A stretch of DNA of 64,000 bases from Vitellaria paradoxa (lineage: Eukaryota; Streptophyta; Magnoliopsida; Ericales; Sapotaceae). This document shows, one piece after another, positions 22,360 through 34,847 of the stretch (its first letter is position 1; each line of letters begins with the position of its first letter). The stretch spans positions 15,143,167-15,207,166 of the forward strand of contig CM034236.1 of assembly GCA_019916065.1 (NCBI GenBank), written 5' to 3'. Below the pieces are notes generated by a model. The model saw nothing but the letters and a program-made list of their open reading frames with translations, ran no database searches and was not told the origin of the DNA. The translations under genes were made by a program, and so were the position numbers.

Positions 22360-24939
22360 GTCTATATGCATACGAATGTTACTGTATCAGATGATCTAAG
22401 ACTGGTGTCTAATGTATATTGATTTGATCCTACGTCCAAGCGCTAGATGTTTATTATATTTGTTTCTCAAATAATTAGTGCGGTTTACTACAATACCAAG
22501 TACAATTATAAAGATAATTTCACACTAATCTTCGTTATGCTGCATCCTAGCAACATGATCGAAACTTACAATCGTCACACACTAAAAGTGTGATCTTTTT
22601 ATGTAAAAATTGAGATGAAAATAAATTTCACATGACCTTATATCAATTTTGATCTCACTTTCTTTAAAAAAACAGTGGTCAAAAATAGAGAAATGATCCC
22701 GCTGAAAAAATTGGATAATTTTAAGAATAATAAAAATTTACATGGTAACCTCCTATCATGCCGTCGTGACATCATGTGCGCCTTGTCATCCTGACAACAT
22801 TATATATTTGATATTTTTTTGTTGCTATTGAGAATTAAACTCGTGCCGTTTTTTGGAAGTTAGTGTGCTTGACCGCTAGCCCAAACGATCATTTATATAT
22901 GCATTTTACATATCAATATACATAAACAAATTTTTATCGTTTTTGGGATTGCAAAAAGTAATAAAATTATATTATTTTAATTTAATTATTTTAAGTTTTT
23001 TACAATAATTTATTATCACTTTTGCCAACCAATTAGTAGCTAAAAGCTACACTTTTCCGATCAATTAGTTGAGAGAAAAGATAAAAAATTTACTGTTATG
23101 TCATTATTTTAACTTTTTGTAATAATTTGAAATCATAACCAATATATAGAATCAAATGACTTAATAAATTTGTGTATAGCACAAATTTAATCATGACTCA
23201 CAGTTTACACAATATTCTTTTCATTCCTATTATATTTTTAAAAGTAATTAGACTACATTTAGTTTTAGTTTTGGAAAATTATTGTTCAAAATAAAATTTT
23301 TGAAAACTATTTTAAGAATTTGATTTGTAATACAAAAAATATTTTCAATGGTTATATTTCAAAGTGAATTCTAAAAAGACAAAAAAATGAAAATTTTTAT
23401 TATTTCTATTTCTAAATTTTTATCACTTCCAACAAAATGTAAAATAATGTCACTTTTAATATAATTAATATTAAAGATATAATACACATTTATTAGTTAT
23501 TAAATATTTAATATTCACGTGGCAATAATTCATACAAACTATGAAGGCTGCTCCCATATTTTCATTGAAAAAAAATAACGATTATACATGTTGCATTATT
23601 TAAATCAGATTTGGTAAATTTAGTTTTAGCATTAATCTAAGAACATTTTTGCCTATTCATCTAAGATAGTAGGTTTTGTTGCTTATTAAATTAATTAAAA
23701 TTAATAAATAAATGTTACAACAAAATTTATGAAATCTAATTTAAATTACATCAAGTGGTAAACAAAGTTGTTTGATAGAAATATGGAGAAAGAAATAACA
23801 ATATTGTCCCTCATTCTTTTATCTCAGCTTTTTTTCTAAATATGATTTTTCTCATTTTTTATCTCTATTTTTTCTAGAGATGTTTCTGCTGATCTTTTAT
23901 CTCAATTTTGTTTAAAAGATGGTTTTTATTAATCTTTGATCTTGATTTTTTCTAGAGATGATTTCCACTGATCATTTATCTCATTTTAAATACAAATACT
24001 ATTTTAACGAAACTGAGATAGAAAGTATTAAAAGTAACATTTTATCTCAATTTGTAATTAGACTTAGATAAAAAATTTAGCTCACAAATGTTTATCATAC
24101 TTTTTCTTAAGCCGTAATCCTTGTAAATCTCCTAATGTAATCTTTAACAATTGTTGTATTAATGTAACGAGTAGTTTAACATAATTTGGCTTATCCCAAG
24201 ATTTTTTTGATTTTTTGTTTATTGATCTAAGATAGTAGATTTTATGGCATATTAAATTAATTAAAATTAATGAATAAATGTTACAACAAAATTGAATTCT
24301 AATTTAAATTATATAAAGTGATAAAAAAATTTTTGACAGAGATATAAGAAAGAAATAACAATAAAGTCTTTTATTCTTTTATCTCGCTCATTTTTAGATA
24401 TGATTTTTCTTAGTTTTTTATCTCAATTTTTTCTAGAGATGTTTTCAGTGATTTTTTATCATGGTTTTTTTATGAGATGGTTTTCACTCGTCTTTTACCT
24501 GGGTGTTTTTTCTTAGAGTTAGTTTCCACTAATCTTTTATCTTATTTTTAATAAAATTACAGTTTTGACAAAATTGAGAGAGAAAGTATTAAAATTAACC
24601 TTCTATCTAAGTTTTTTAATTAGACTAAGATAAAAAGTTTAGCTCACAAATTTTTATCATACTTTTTCTAATACCATGATATTTATAAATTTCCTAATGT
24701 GATCAATGTTTATCAATTATCCTATTAATATAATGAATAGTTCAACATAATTTGGCTTATCTTATCAAATCATAAATTATATGTTTTCCACAATTATGCA
24801 AGTTAGTGAAGTCCCACGAGACATATGGAAAAGGTTTTATTTTGATTGTCCTTTTTTTTTTTTTTTGTGGCGCAAGACTGTTTTTCATAGACTAAATTGG
24901 AGCCTACAGGAGTTACGACTAGAAAATAGTTAGGACATA
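22360..24939. repeat. 3' flank of gene B and spacer X up to the CACTA insertion
   Basis: No gene is seen. The block follows the common post-gene spacer and shows the uninterrupted version of the site where Athila copy 1 inserted (near 23757). Spacer X follows, then the start of the gene C 5' flank. The last three bases (ATA, 24937-24939) are the target duplication of the CACTA element. Confidence 0.75.
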
Positions 24940-24954
24940 CACTGCAGGAAAAAT
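24940..24954 (+). repeat. Left terminal inverted repeat of the CACTA element
   Basis: The sequence CACTGCAGGAAAAAT pairs with the complement of the right end (28260-28274), apart from a short difference after CACT. Confidence 0.8.
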
Positions 24955-25099
24955 TGGCTTTGGCGTAAGGAGAGTCGGGCGACCGCCCCAAAAGGAACCA
25001 GTAGCGACGGACAATGGCGGCCGGTAACGGCGGTCGCTGATGGCCCTTTTAACCCCACCCCTTTTCCCCTTTTTCCCATTTCGACTGAGCTATCTACAA

Positions 25100-25260
25100 T
25101 TTCTCCCGCGTGCGCGCAGATCTTCGCGCTTGTTCTTCGCCCTTCGCCGCTTCGTCATCTCGCCGCCAGTGAGTTTGACCGCTGCCTCACCGCCGACGTG
25201 GTAAGCATATCTCTCTCTCTCTCTCTCTCGTTGGGCCTCGTCTCTTTTCGTCCCGCCTTG
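25100..25260 (+). other. GC-rich leader-like segment with CT microsatellite in the CACTA element
   Basis: This segment is richer in G and C than its surroundings and has a CT run at 25211-25229. It looks like a gene 5' leader, either of the transposon's own transcript or of a captured host gene. Short open frames nearby have no recognisable domain. Confidence 0.3.
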
Positions 25261-26159
25261 TCTCTCTCTCACTCACTCCGCCGATGACTTCCACTGGTGG
25301 TCGCCAGTGGTTTCAATTACAACTACAACTGCAGTACTACCAGGTCCTGCAATCCTTTCAGACCCCCAAAATTTCCGGCATGGGCGCCATGTGTCTCGCC
25401 AGAGACCCAAAATGTCTTACTTGCTTGTATGGTCTTTACATTTGTTATTTCTTGGTTCTTTCACTTCAAGATCCTATCCTTAAAAAAAAAATTAAAAAAA
25501 CAGAAGTGTGATTCGTTCTTTCACTTTAATGTCTTGCTGCTTTCTTCTAGGAATTGGACTAGCACTTAATTCCTTAGATTGGGTTTCGGTTTACAATGGA
25601 TTTGCAATATAGGCACTGATTTCAGATATTTTGGGATTTAAAAGGATTTATTTATTTGTTTTTTGGGTGCAATGATGGAAGGTATAGAAATCTGATATTA
25701 ACAAGCTTGAATTAGCTTATCTTAAATTCGATTGGATTTTAAATATAATTGTGGTGTTATTTGCTTTGTCTAGTTTTGCTATTAAGTAACTCTAAGTAGG
25801 ACAAATTTGTTATTTCCTGTTTTATTTTAGATTAGTTTTTTTTTTTTTCTTTTTCGGGAAGAAGCAAAGATGGTTCCATGATGCTGCTGCAGCAGAAGAA
25901 GAAGCAGCAAAGTCTGCGAGAAGGGCTGGAAAAAACCCAAACCCACACACAGCTTTAACAGATCAACTCCTACTTAGATACGTACACACACAGAGATAGT
26001 TGTATATACACAGACACATGCGTACACACAGTTAAGTGTGCAAACACACACGGACCCAAAGGGTTGTTGGATTTGGAAGATAGGAAGATGAAGAAATCAT
26101 CGGCTTCTTTTGTTTGACCGCAGAGAGGGGGCAACCACCCTCGGAAACCTCCCTTCCTT

Positions 26160-26475
26160 CTGCAAGCTCAGGTGCAGGCCCAGGTGCAATCTCAGGTGCA
26201 AGCACAGCTTGTAGAGTTAGAGCAGCGACTAGCTCAGGGCCGTATTCTCACAGCTGATACTTTTGATCCACCGATTCAGACTCAGGTTAATAACTACACA
26301 ATTTGTATTTAAATTTAATTCAATTGCTTTTAGAATATATATTTATGTTTCCTGTTAAATATATACTGTTTTATTGTAGGCTTCGGACGCTGGCAGTGGT
26401 CACCAGGCGAGACACGAGTCCGTGGGTGAGGGCATGCATGATCCAGCAGGCTCGGATGATCAGCATCAAGTATAA
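26160..26475 (+). pseudogene. Exon-like coding fragments inside the CACTA element
   Basis: A Q/V-rich reading frame (QAQVQAQVQSQVQAQLVELEQ...) runs to about 26284, then a plausible GT..AG intron, then a second open stretch (ASDAGSGHQARHESVGEG...) to a stop near 26475. This could be the C-terminal end of an En/Spm-type transposase or a captured host fragment. No catalytic motif is visible. Confidence 0.35.
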
Positions 26476-26789
26476 GTTAATGTTTTCTAACTCTAAGATA
26501 ATTCAACTATATCTACTTCAATTTATTCTATAAATTTAAAATTTCAGTTTTATCTATAGATTCTTTATTATTATATGCATATTGAGGAAAAAGTTCAAAA
26601 GTTAATAATTTTGATGCTTAGAAATTAGAAATTTTGACATAGAAACACTAAAACAATTTATAAATTTTTACACATAAAAACTTGCAACTTTGACACTTAG
26701 CAACCGAAAGTACGTTTAAGTTGAAAGTACGTTTAAGTTTTAACTTAGAAACCGACACCTGCAGTGCCCGAAACCCTTGAAATTATATT

Positions 26790-27480
26790 TAAGTTGAAAC
26801 TTTGACACTTACAAACCAAAAGTTGCCCTCTAATGGCTTAAACTAAGCGGACGGGCTCCGATGCCCGTCAAACTCGAGGGGAATGATCTTTGGACCATTA
26901 GTGACCTATAGGAATGAACGGCATGCGAATTCGACGCCCTCGGGTGCCCAAAAAAGTTGAAAATATGTTGAAGTTGAAACTTAGAACTCAGAAGTTGCCC
27001 TCTAACTGGCCCAAATTGAGTAGACGGGCTCCGATGCTTTTCAAACTCAAGAGCACGATCTTTGGACCATTAGTGACTTATCAGGAATGAACGGCGCACG
27101 AATTTGACTGCTCGGGTGGGTAGAACATTTGAAATTACATTTAAGTTGAAACTTTAATACTTAGAAATCAAAAGTTGCCCTTTAATGGCCCAAACCAAGC
27201 GGACGGGCTCCGATACCCGCCAAACTTAAGGGGAATGATCTTTGGACCATTAGTGACCTGTCGGAGTGAACGGCATGCGAATTCGACACCCGGGATGCCC
27301 AGAAAAGTTGAAAATATGTTTAAGTTGAGACTTGAAACTTAAAACTCAAAAGTTGCCCTCTAATGGCCCAAATTGAGTAGACGGGCTCCGATGCCCGTCA
27401 AACTTGAGCGGCACAAGTCTTTGGACCATTAGTGGACCTGTCGGAACAAACGGCGCGTGAATCGAATGTCTGGGGTGCCC
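26790..27480. repeat. Four tandem repeats of about 175 bp in the CACTA element
   Basis: The phrase GACGGGCTCCGATGCCC recurs near 26850, 27023, 27203 and 27381, each followed by TTTGGACCATTAGTG and preceded by AAAAGTTGCCCTCTAATGG. The copies are diverged by several percent. No coding sense is seen. Confidence 0.8.
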
Positions 27481-27879
27481 GAAATCATACAAAACGTTTT
27501 TTAATTTTAAAATTTTGAACTATATCACTCTTAATGTTAATTTTACGAAGTTTTATTTATATTTACAATTTTGTTGACTAATAAAATTCATTTTTGTTTC
27601 AGGTTGATTGACTGGTACTACAGTGGACATCTTGTTTTGTTCTTTTTCCTTTTTCTTTAAAATTGTATAAGAATTTTTACTTTCTTTTTGTAATTCAAAG
27701 ACATTGCACATGTATTTATAAAAATGAAAAGTTTTTTATTAGCTTATTTAATTTCTTACTGTGTATGTAAATAGTTTACTTTAATTTTGTATTTAGTTTT
27801 ATAAAACTCTAAAATTGGTATAGGTACAACTATCAAATGACAAAAATTAAGTAAAAAAATGAAAAAAAAAATTGTAAGT

Positions 27880-28274
27880 ATTAGCGACCGCCTAAGGGGT
27901 CGCTAAAAAAGGTCCTATAAAATTTCAGTAAAACACTTTCAGCGACGGCTAAAGTAGAATGGGCTGTCGCTAAAAATGACTTTTAGCAACTACCATAGTG
28001 GTCACTAAAAGCTCAAGTGGCGGTCGCTAGAAATACTTTTAGCGACGGCTACGGCAGTCGCTAAAACTCATTTAGGCGGTCGTTAATAATGTTAACACAA
28101 CCACCCTTAGCGGTCGCATAAGCGGTCGCGAATATTTAGTTGCGGTCGCTAATAGTCAGTAGCGACGAAGTTTCCGCGGCCATCTAATAGCGGTCGTTAA
28201 AAGGTATTAGTGACCGTCTGTTTATTTTTAGCGATTGCCAATGGTGGTCACTAATGATCTTTTTCCTACTAGTG
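27880..28274. repeat. Right subterminal repeats and terminus of the CACTA element
   Basis: At least ten short motifs reading AGCGACC, GGTCGCTA or close variants are packed here in both orientations. The block ends in TTTTTCCTACTAGTG. Such arrays are where CACTA transposases bind in known members of the superfamily. Confidence 0.75.
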
Positions 28275-28277
28275 ATA

Positions 28278-28969
28278 CGTAGGTGTGAATAAATTGTGAG
28301 ATTAATGACAACCGGACCTAGAATGAAATTCTTATTTCTACTTGTGATTTTCATCAATTTTTTGATTTTTGAAAAATTATGTCATTTATAATTCGGTACA
28401 CCATATAAAGTTAGATGATTAACTCCCAGAGAGCGATCAATCCCGTATTTCGTCGGAATGAACTTATATTAATTTGTTAAGTGGATGAACTTATATTTTC
28501 ATTTTGTCAAAAAACAAAAGATAGAAAGGGAAAGATATGCAAGGAAACAGCACGTGCAGTTTCATATTTAAATTCGAAGCTAATGGCTAAATTTTAGTGC
28601 TAAATTTGCTTATTAGTTTTCTACCTCAATGACGTCTATTTCTCGGCTAACACAGCCGCATGTGCATGCAGTTTTCTTTTAAAATTTTCATTTTTTTTAA
28701 TCTCCTCGTACAAGCCCTTCAGGTTCATGCAGAGAATTTCGTTTTCTATTCGGCGAAATCAAAAAGTGAGATTGAGAGAAAATCCATGGGTTTACATTAA
28801 TTCCAAAAGATCATATGAAATGTACGTTTAAGCATCATTAAAGTCCTCATAGGATCGGTTACACATCATTATCCAACTATAAAAACCTTGCACATAGCGC
28901 CCTGTGAATCCAGGCCAATTCCAACCTACTAATTCAAACACTTGGCCTATCTTTATCAAAAGAAAAATA
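28278..28969 (+). promoter_or_regulatory. 5' flank and promoter of gene C
   Basis: The G-box CACGTG is at 28551-28556. The palindrome has one mismatch (CCGCATG-TG-CATGCAG, 28656-28671). The TATA box is TATAAAAA at 28878-28885, again 92 bp before the ATG. The CACTA element ends about 690 bp upstream of the ATG, so the core promoter is intact. Confidence 0.65.
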
Positions 28970-29473
28970 ATGTCTATCCGGCAACCCGTACGAAACCAGA
29001 TGGCGGAAATATTCATTGGCATGCTCTCACTCCTTGTTGCCAGTGGCATGGCGCATGCTAGACTAGACGTGTACAACCAAACAATTAACCAAACACTAGT
29101 ATTAGACAAATTGAGTGCTTTAACCAGGGATCCGAAGCATCCGTGGTACAAGCAACCGTTGCCTGTGGAGGCTTATCCAGGATTCTTTGATTTTTTGACC
29201 GCTTGTCTCGATCGTTTAGGTCAAAAGGAATGCGTACACCACGTTTTTAATGAAATGGTCGGAATCGAAAAAGATATGAAAGATTTTAACTGCAGTTGTA
29301 AGGTTAAGGAAATAGGGCATAATTGCGTCATGGGATTGGCAGGGCTTACTGGTCATTTTAAAAAGTTCGAGGGTACTGCTCCTCATATCTACGCCCTAGC
29401 TAGCGAATTGTTTTTTACAACTAAGAAGCTAACTAGTTGCCCTGCACCTGAACCTGCTCCGACCAAGCCCTAA
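28970..29473 (+). CDS. Small secreted six-cysteine protein, copy C (most diverged intact copy)
   Basis: This 167-residue intact ORF has the same signal peptide as copy B. It has IEKDMKDFNCSCK where B has IEKNLKDLNCSCK, YALASE where B has YTLASE, and a changed tail (TSCPAPEPAPTKP). All six mature cysteines are kept. The start was chosen as for the other copies. Function is unknown beyond probable secretion; the cysteine pattern suggests a prolamin-like/ECA1 relative. Its 3' flank keeps the common sequence only to about 29670 and then joins a different segment. Confidence 0.75.
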   Translation: MSIRQPVRNQMAEIFIGMLSLLVASGMAHARLDVYNQTINQTLVLDKLSALTRDPKHPWYKQPLPVEAYPGFFDFLTACLDRLGQKECVHHVFNEMVGIEKDMKDFNCSCKVKEIGHNCVMGLAGLTGHFKKFEGTAPHIYALASELFFTTKKLTSCPAPEPAPTKP

Positions 29474-30348
29474 GTCTATATGCATGCAAATGTTACTGTA
29501 TCAGATGATCTAAGATGGTGTCTATTGTATATTGATTTGATCCTACGTCCAAGCTCTAGATGTTTATCATATTTGTTTCTCCAGTAATTAGTGGGGTTTA
29601 TTACAATACCGAGTCCTAATTATAAAGATAATTCCATACTAATCTTATTATAATGCATCCAGGCAACATCGAATGTCGCAAATCTTAATATTTCATTTTT
29701 ATTTCGTAATGGTTTCTCATTTATGTGGTATGATATTTACTCGCGAGCATTTTTTTTTGTGTGCTATCTTCACCAATTAAGAAAATGTTCGTCAAAGAAA
29801 ATTTGATGGTTTACACTGTCTAGTGGTCCCACACATTAATTATATCAGGAAATGTTAGCTATTGAACTTTATTGAGGAGATAACCTATATTCTATAAATT
29901 TCATTAGTAGTTTAGTGGACAAAATCTATTGAGACACATTTTTGGTGAAATTTTCAGAAGAAATCCATGTCGATGTTTGATCGCAGTTGAAATGACATCA
30001 TAATTGGGCATTATCGCATCTTCACATTGGTTTGAATTGCGGGATATTTGAGTCATTATTACATGATGACACTGGTTCGCAATACGGGTTATTTGAGCAA
30101 ATGTTTTTTTTTTCTCCCAATCATAAGCTTTTATGACGAGGCCTCCAAAATAAATTTTGTTCAATGATGGCACCCGATTGTTTTGTCCAGCCACGGTCTA
30201 CAACCTAGGTCCTAAAGGATATTAATAAAATCAGGCAATGTGATGTAGCAAAGTCTTTTGTATGAAATTTAATCTGATTTCTTTTTTTTTTAATGTGCAT
30301 ATAGTTTTCCTTTCAAAACTGTAAAAAGTGTTCAATGTTTTTTTTCTT
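29474..30348. repeat. 3' flank of gene C and segment Q
   Basis: After about 200 bp of common 3' flank, an unrelated segment begins. Its part 29712-30015 is repeated at 33328-33629. No convincing gene is present; a minus-strand open frame at 29904-30194 has no features and is broken in the second copy. The segment ends where the long block shared with the window start begins. Confidence 0.65.
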
Positions 30349-33326
30349 ATGAAATGAACAAAGAAAGATAAAGAAAGCCTATAGCGAAAAAAAAAAAAGT
30401 TGTTATATTTCACTAGCTCTTCTAATCCAAATATTGTCCCTGCAGAGCATAAACTCTGGGATTATACACCTGAATTTCATTTATGAGATGAAGACGTAAA
30501 TTACTGTAACAAAATAATTTTGTTAAATGTAAAAAAATTAAATTGCAATCTATGAAATCTTAAAAAATAGGTTGTCCAATGATTTTTTTGTTAAAAGTTT
30601 TCATCTAAAGGTTTCATTTTTTATCCCGAATCAAATGTTAGTGTTGCTTTCTTCTAAGCAAAAATAATATGCTTTACCACCAGACCACCCTTATTTATTA
30701 GGCACAGGAGAGACTCATTATAGGATTTCAGTTCTGCACAATTGTTATGTCTATTTTGTATTTGTTAATGTATTTTCTAACTCATGAAATTCAAGGAACC
30801 ATAATAACATTATACTTCCTTAAGTGTATTTCTTCATTAACTAATTTCTAAGAAATAAAGGTTAGCAAGAATTATGTATCTTCATCCAATGCCGTCCTAG
30901 CACTACTACAAAAATGCATAAACATCACAGCTTTGAGGCGTGATGTCTCACTTTCGATTCAATCACAAAAGCATGATTAATCCAGGTGAGATTGTAAGTT
31001 GCTTATTTTCGATCACAGTTTAGAACTATGATCGAAAACTTACAATAGTCACGCACTAAAAGTGTGGTATTTTATGTAAAAACTGAGATGAAAATAAATT
31101 TCACATGACCTTTTATAATTTTGATCTCACTTTCTTTAAAAACAGTGGTCAAATATAGACAAATGATCACGCTGAAAAAATTGGTTAACTTTAGGAATAA
31201 TAAAAATTCACATGGTAACCTGCTATCATGCCATCATGTGACGCCTTGTCATTCTGACAACCTTATATATTTGATATTTTTTTGTTGCTACTGAGAATTA
31301 AACTCGAGCCATTTATTTGGAACTTAGTGTGTCTGACCGCTAGTCCAAACTATCATATTTATATATGCATGTTACATATTAATATATATAAACAAATTTT
31401 TACCCTTTTTGGGATTGCAAAAAGTAATAAAATTATATTATTTTAATTTAATTATTTTAAGTTTTTTACAATAATTTATTATTACTTTTGCCAACCAATT
31501 AGTAGCTAAATGCACACTTTTCTGATCAATTAGTCGAGAGAAAAGATAAAAAATTTACTGTTATGTAATTTTTTTAACTTTTTGTAATAATTTGAAATCA
31601 TAACCAATATATAGAATCATACGACTTAATAAATAATTTATGAAATATATATCATATTTAATTAAAAAAGATCTTAAATCTTTTTCTTGTTTTCCTTTAA
31701 TTCTTGTGTATAGCACAAATTTAATCATGACTCACTGTTTATGATATATTTTTTTCATTCCTATTATATTTTTAAAAGTAATTAGACTACATTTAGTTTT
31801 AGTTTTGGAAAATTATTGTTCAAAGTAAAATTTTTGAAAACTATTTTAAGAATTTGATTTGTAATACAAAAAATATTTTCAATGGTTATATTTGAAACTT
31901 AATTCTAAAAAGACAAAAAAAAAAGAAAATTTTTATTATTTTTATTTCTAAATTTTTATCACTTCCAACAAAATATAAAATAATGTCACTTTTAATATAA
32001 TTAATATTAAAGATACAATAAACATTTATTAGATATTAAGTATTTAATATTCATGTGGTAATAATTCATACAAACTATGAAGGCTGCTTCCATATTTTCA
32101 TTGAAGAAAATAACGATTATACTTGTAGCATTATTTAAATCTGATTTGGTAAATTTAGTTTTAGCATTAACCTAAAAACTTTTTTGCCTATCCATCTATG
32201 ATAGTAGGTTTGATAGCATATTAAATTAATTAAAATTAATAAATAAATGTTATAACAAAATTTATGAAATCTAATTTAAATTACATAAAGTGATAAACAA
32301 AGTTGTTTGATAGAAATATAGAGAAAGAAATAACGATATTGTCCCTCATTCTTTTATCTCACTTTTTTTAAATATGATTTTTCTCATTTTTTTATCTCTA
32401 TTTTTTTCTAGAGATGTTTCCACTGATCTTTTATCTTGATTTTTTTTAAAAGATGGTTTTTATTGATCTTTGATCTTGATTTTTTCTAGAGACGATTTTC
32501 ACTGATCATTTATCTCGTTTTAAATACAATACGGTTTTAACATAACTGAGATAGAAAGTATTAAAAGTAACTTTTTATCTCAATTTTTAATTAGACTAAG
32601 ATAAAGAGTTTAGCTCACAAATCTTTATCATGCGTTTTCTAAAACCGTAATCATTATAAATCTCCTAATGTTATCTTTATCAATTATCGTATTAATGTAA
32701 CGGATAGTTTAACATAATTTGGCTTGTCCAAGATTTTTTGATTTTTTGTTTATTGATCTATAATAGTAGATTGTATAGCATATTAAACTAATTAAAATTA
32801 ATAAATAAATGTTACAATAAAATTGAAATCTAATTTAAATGGTATAAAGTGATAAAAAAATTGTTTGACAGAGATATCGAGAAAGAAATAACAATAACGT
32901 CTTTCATTCTCTTATCTCATTTTTTTTAGATATGATTTTTCTTATTTTTTTATCTCGGTTTTTTCTTGAGATGTTTTCATTGATTTTTTATCTTGGTTTT
33001 TTTAAGAGATGGTTTTCACTAGTCTTTTACCTCGGTTTTTTTTTTTTAGAGAAAATTTCCACTAATCTTTTATCTTATTTTTAATAAAATTACAGTTTTG
33101 ACAAAATTGAGAGAGGAAGTGTTAAAAGTAACCTTTTATCTCAGTTTTTTAATTAGACTAAGATAAAAAGTTTAGCTCGCAAATTTTTATCGTTCTTTTT
33201 CTAAAACCGTAATCTTTATAAATCTCCTAATGCGATGTTTATCAATTATCGTATTAATGTAATGAATAGTTCAACATAATTTGGCTTATCTTATCAAACC
33301 ATAAATTATATGTTTTCCACAATTAT
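30349..33326. repeat. Spacer block matching 1-2980
   Basis: This is a near-identical second copy of the block at the window start, including the CACTA-like end (about 30903) and spacer X. No gene is seen. It stops at CCACAATTAT and, instead of a gene promoter, joins segment Q. A gene copy appears to have been lost at this junction. Confidence 0.85.
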
Positions 33327-33327
33327 A

Positions 33328-33629
33328 GTTTCTCATTTATGTGGTGTGAAATTTACTCGCGAGCATTTTTTTGTGTGTTATCTTTACCAATTAAGAAAAC
33401 GTTCGTCAAAGAAAATTTGATGGTTTACACTGTCTAGTGGTCCCGCACATTAATTATATCAGGAAATGTTAGCTATTGAACTTTGTTGAGGAGATAACCT
33501 ATAGTCTATAACTTTCATTAGTAGTTTAGTGGACAAAATCTATTGAGACACATTTTTGGTGAAATTTTCAAAAGAAATCCATGTCAATGTTTAATTGCAG
33601 TCGAAATGACATGATAATTGGGCATTATC
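33328..33629. repeat. Second copy of segment Q, cut by an LTR
   Basis: It matches 29712-30015 and stops at GGCATTATC, where a TGTTATAACCC LTR start follows. Confidence 0.8.
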
Positions 33630-34560
33630 TGTTATAACCCAAATATATATATTTATTATTAGTATTTATATAGATATATATATATTTTATGTGTTACAAT
33701 TTTATTAGAATTGGTTAGCTTTATTTAGTGTTACAGTTTTATTAGAATTAGTTGACTTTATTTGTGAAATAATTAAATTTTAATTGTTTTTATTTTATTT
33801 AATGTTTGGGGTAATTGTGGACCACTGGATAAATTTAAGAGTTGTCCTAATTGGATTAGGATTGAAGGTCCACCGTAATTTAATGGACGTAATAGTATAC
33901 GATTAGGAAGTTAAGGATATAAATAAGAGGTGTCTTCCTAGGGTTTTATATTTCTAATTAAGAGAGAGAAAGAGAAGAGAAGAGAGAAAAGATGAGGTTA
34001 CGCATGACATGTGAAGAAGAAAATAAGGTTAGTAATTTTTATTCTTTTCTTTAGATTATTGATAGAAAAGATTAAATGTTAATGTGCACATATACATATA
34101 TGTGCGTGTATAAATTAGAATCAGATTTTCGAAAAATTTTTTTTTCAATTTATCGCACTGTGAATATGTGGTCTCTCAATCAATAAGAGTAGATTGTTTA
34201 AATTGAGTTTCCAAAACCCTTTTGAAAGATTGTTTATATATATATATATATATGTATATGTATAAAAAAAAGAATTTCGGATTGATTTAGGGAGTGCCGC
34301 AGACGCAAAAATTTTTTTAAAGCTTACTGTCACACAGATTTTTTAAATGAGTTGTGGATGTATATGCAATACATATATATATTAGTAAATTGCTTGGTTT
34401 GGCAAAAAAAAAAAAAAAATTATGCTTTGATTAGTTGATTGATGCGTGAGTGTGTATATATATGGGTTATATATATATATATATATAAGTACATAATGAT
34501 TTGGGAGATTTCAAAAAAAAAAAAAATTGGATTGATTTTGAACTGACGACCAATGCATGC

Positions 34561-34592
<32 letters not shown>

Positions 34593-34747
34593 TAAGCTAG
34601 GTTCTATTGGACGGGTTATATAAAAAAAAAGTTAAAGATTTGAGGCAAAGGCTATCATGTGCAGCGCGGGATGTATATATATATATATATGTATTATATA
34701 TTTTAAAGAGTGGATTTGTTTATTGGAAAAAATATTTTTTTTTTCAC
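33630..34747 (+). mobile_element. Partial LTR retrotransposon (LTR start) running into the assembly gap
   Basis: It starts TGTTATAACCC, a usual form for plant LTR starts, at the point where segment Q is cut. A TATA box TATAAATA is at 33918-33925, followed by a purine-rich leader (GAGAGAAAGAGAAGAGAAG). Two tandem copies of about 37 bp (GTTACARTTTTATTAGAATT) lie at 33692-33765. The distal part has several TA microsatellites (34235-34253, 34470-34488, 34561-34592, 34674-34690). No coding region is reached before the gap. Confidence 0.55.
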
Positions 34748-34847
34748 NNNNNNNNNNNNNNNNNNNNNNNNNNNNNNNNNNNNNNNNNNNNNNNNNNNNN
34801 NNNNNNNNNNNNNNNNNNNNNNNNNNNNNNNNNNNNNNNNNNNNNNN
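34748..34847. other. Assembly gap of 100 N
   Basis: There are exactly 100 N, which usually means a gap of unknown true size. It sits after TA-rich microsatellites, which are hard to assemble. The order and distance of sequences on its two sides should not be trusted. Confidence 0.98.

Larger units (their letters stand above)
24940..28274 (+). mobile_element. CACTA-superfamily DNA transposon, 3.3 kb, non-autonomous
   Basis: The ends are CACTGCAGGAAAAA and, at the right, TTTTTCCTACTAGTG; they are near-matching inverted repeats beginning CACT. A 3-bp duplication ATA flanks it (24937-24939 and 28275-28277). Spacers from other units show the empty site (GACATACGTAGG, for example near 21160). Near both ends, short repeats of GGTCGCT / AGCGACC are present in both orientations, as in CACTA subterminal regions. 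I see no complete transposase. The orientation given is arbitrary. Confidence 0.88.

Noticed and set aside
24803..25569. Short open frames at the left of the CACTA element
   Set aside because: One crosses the insertion boundary; others are low-complexity and lack domains.
29904..30194. Minus-strand frame in segment Q
   Set aside because: The second copy of Q does not keep it, and there is no recognisable domain.
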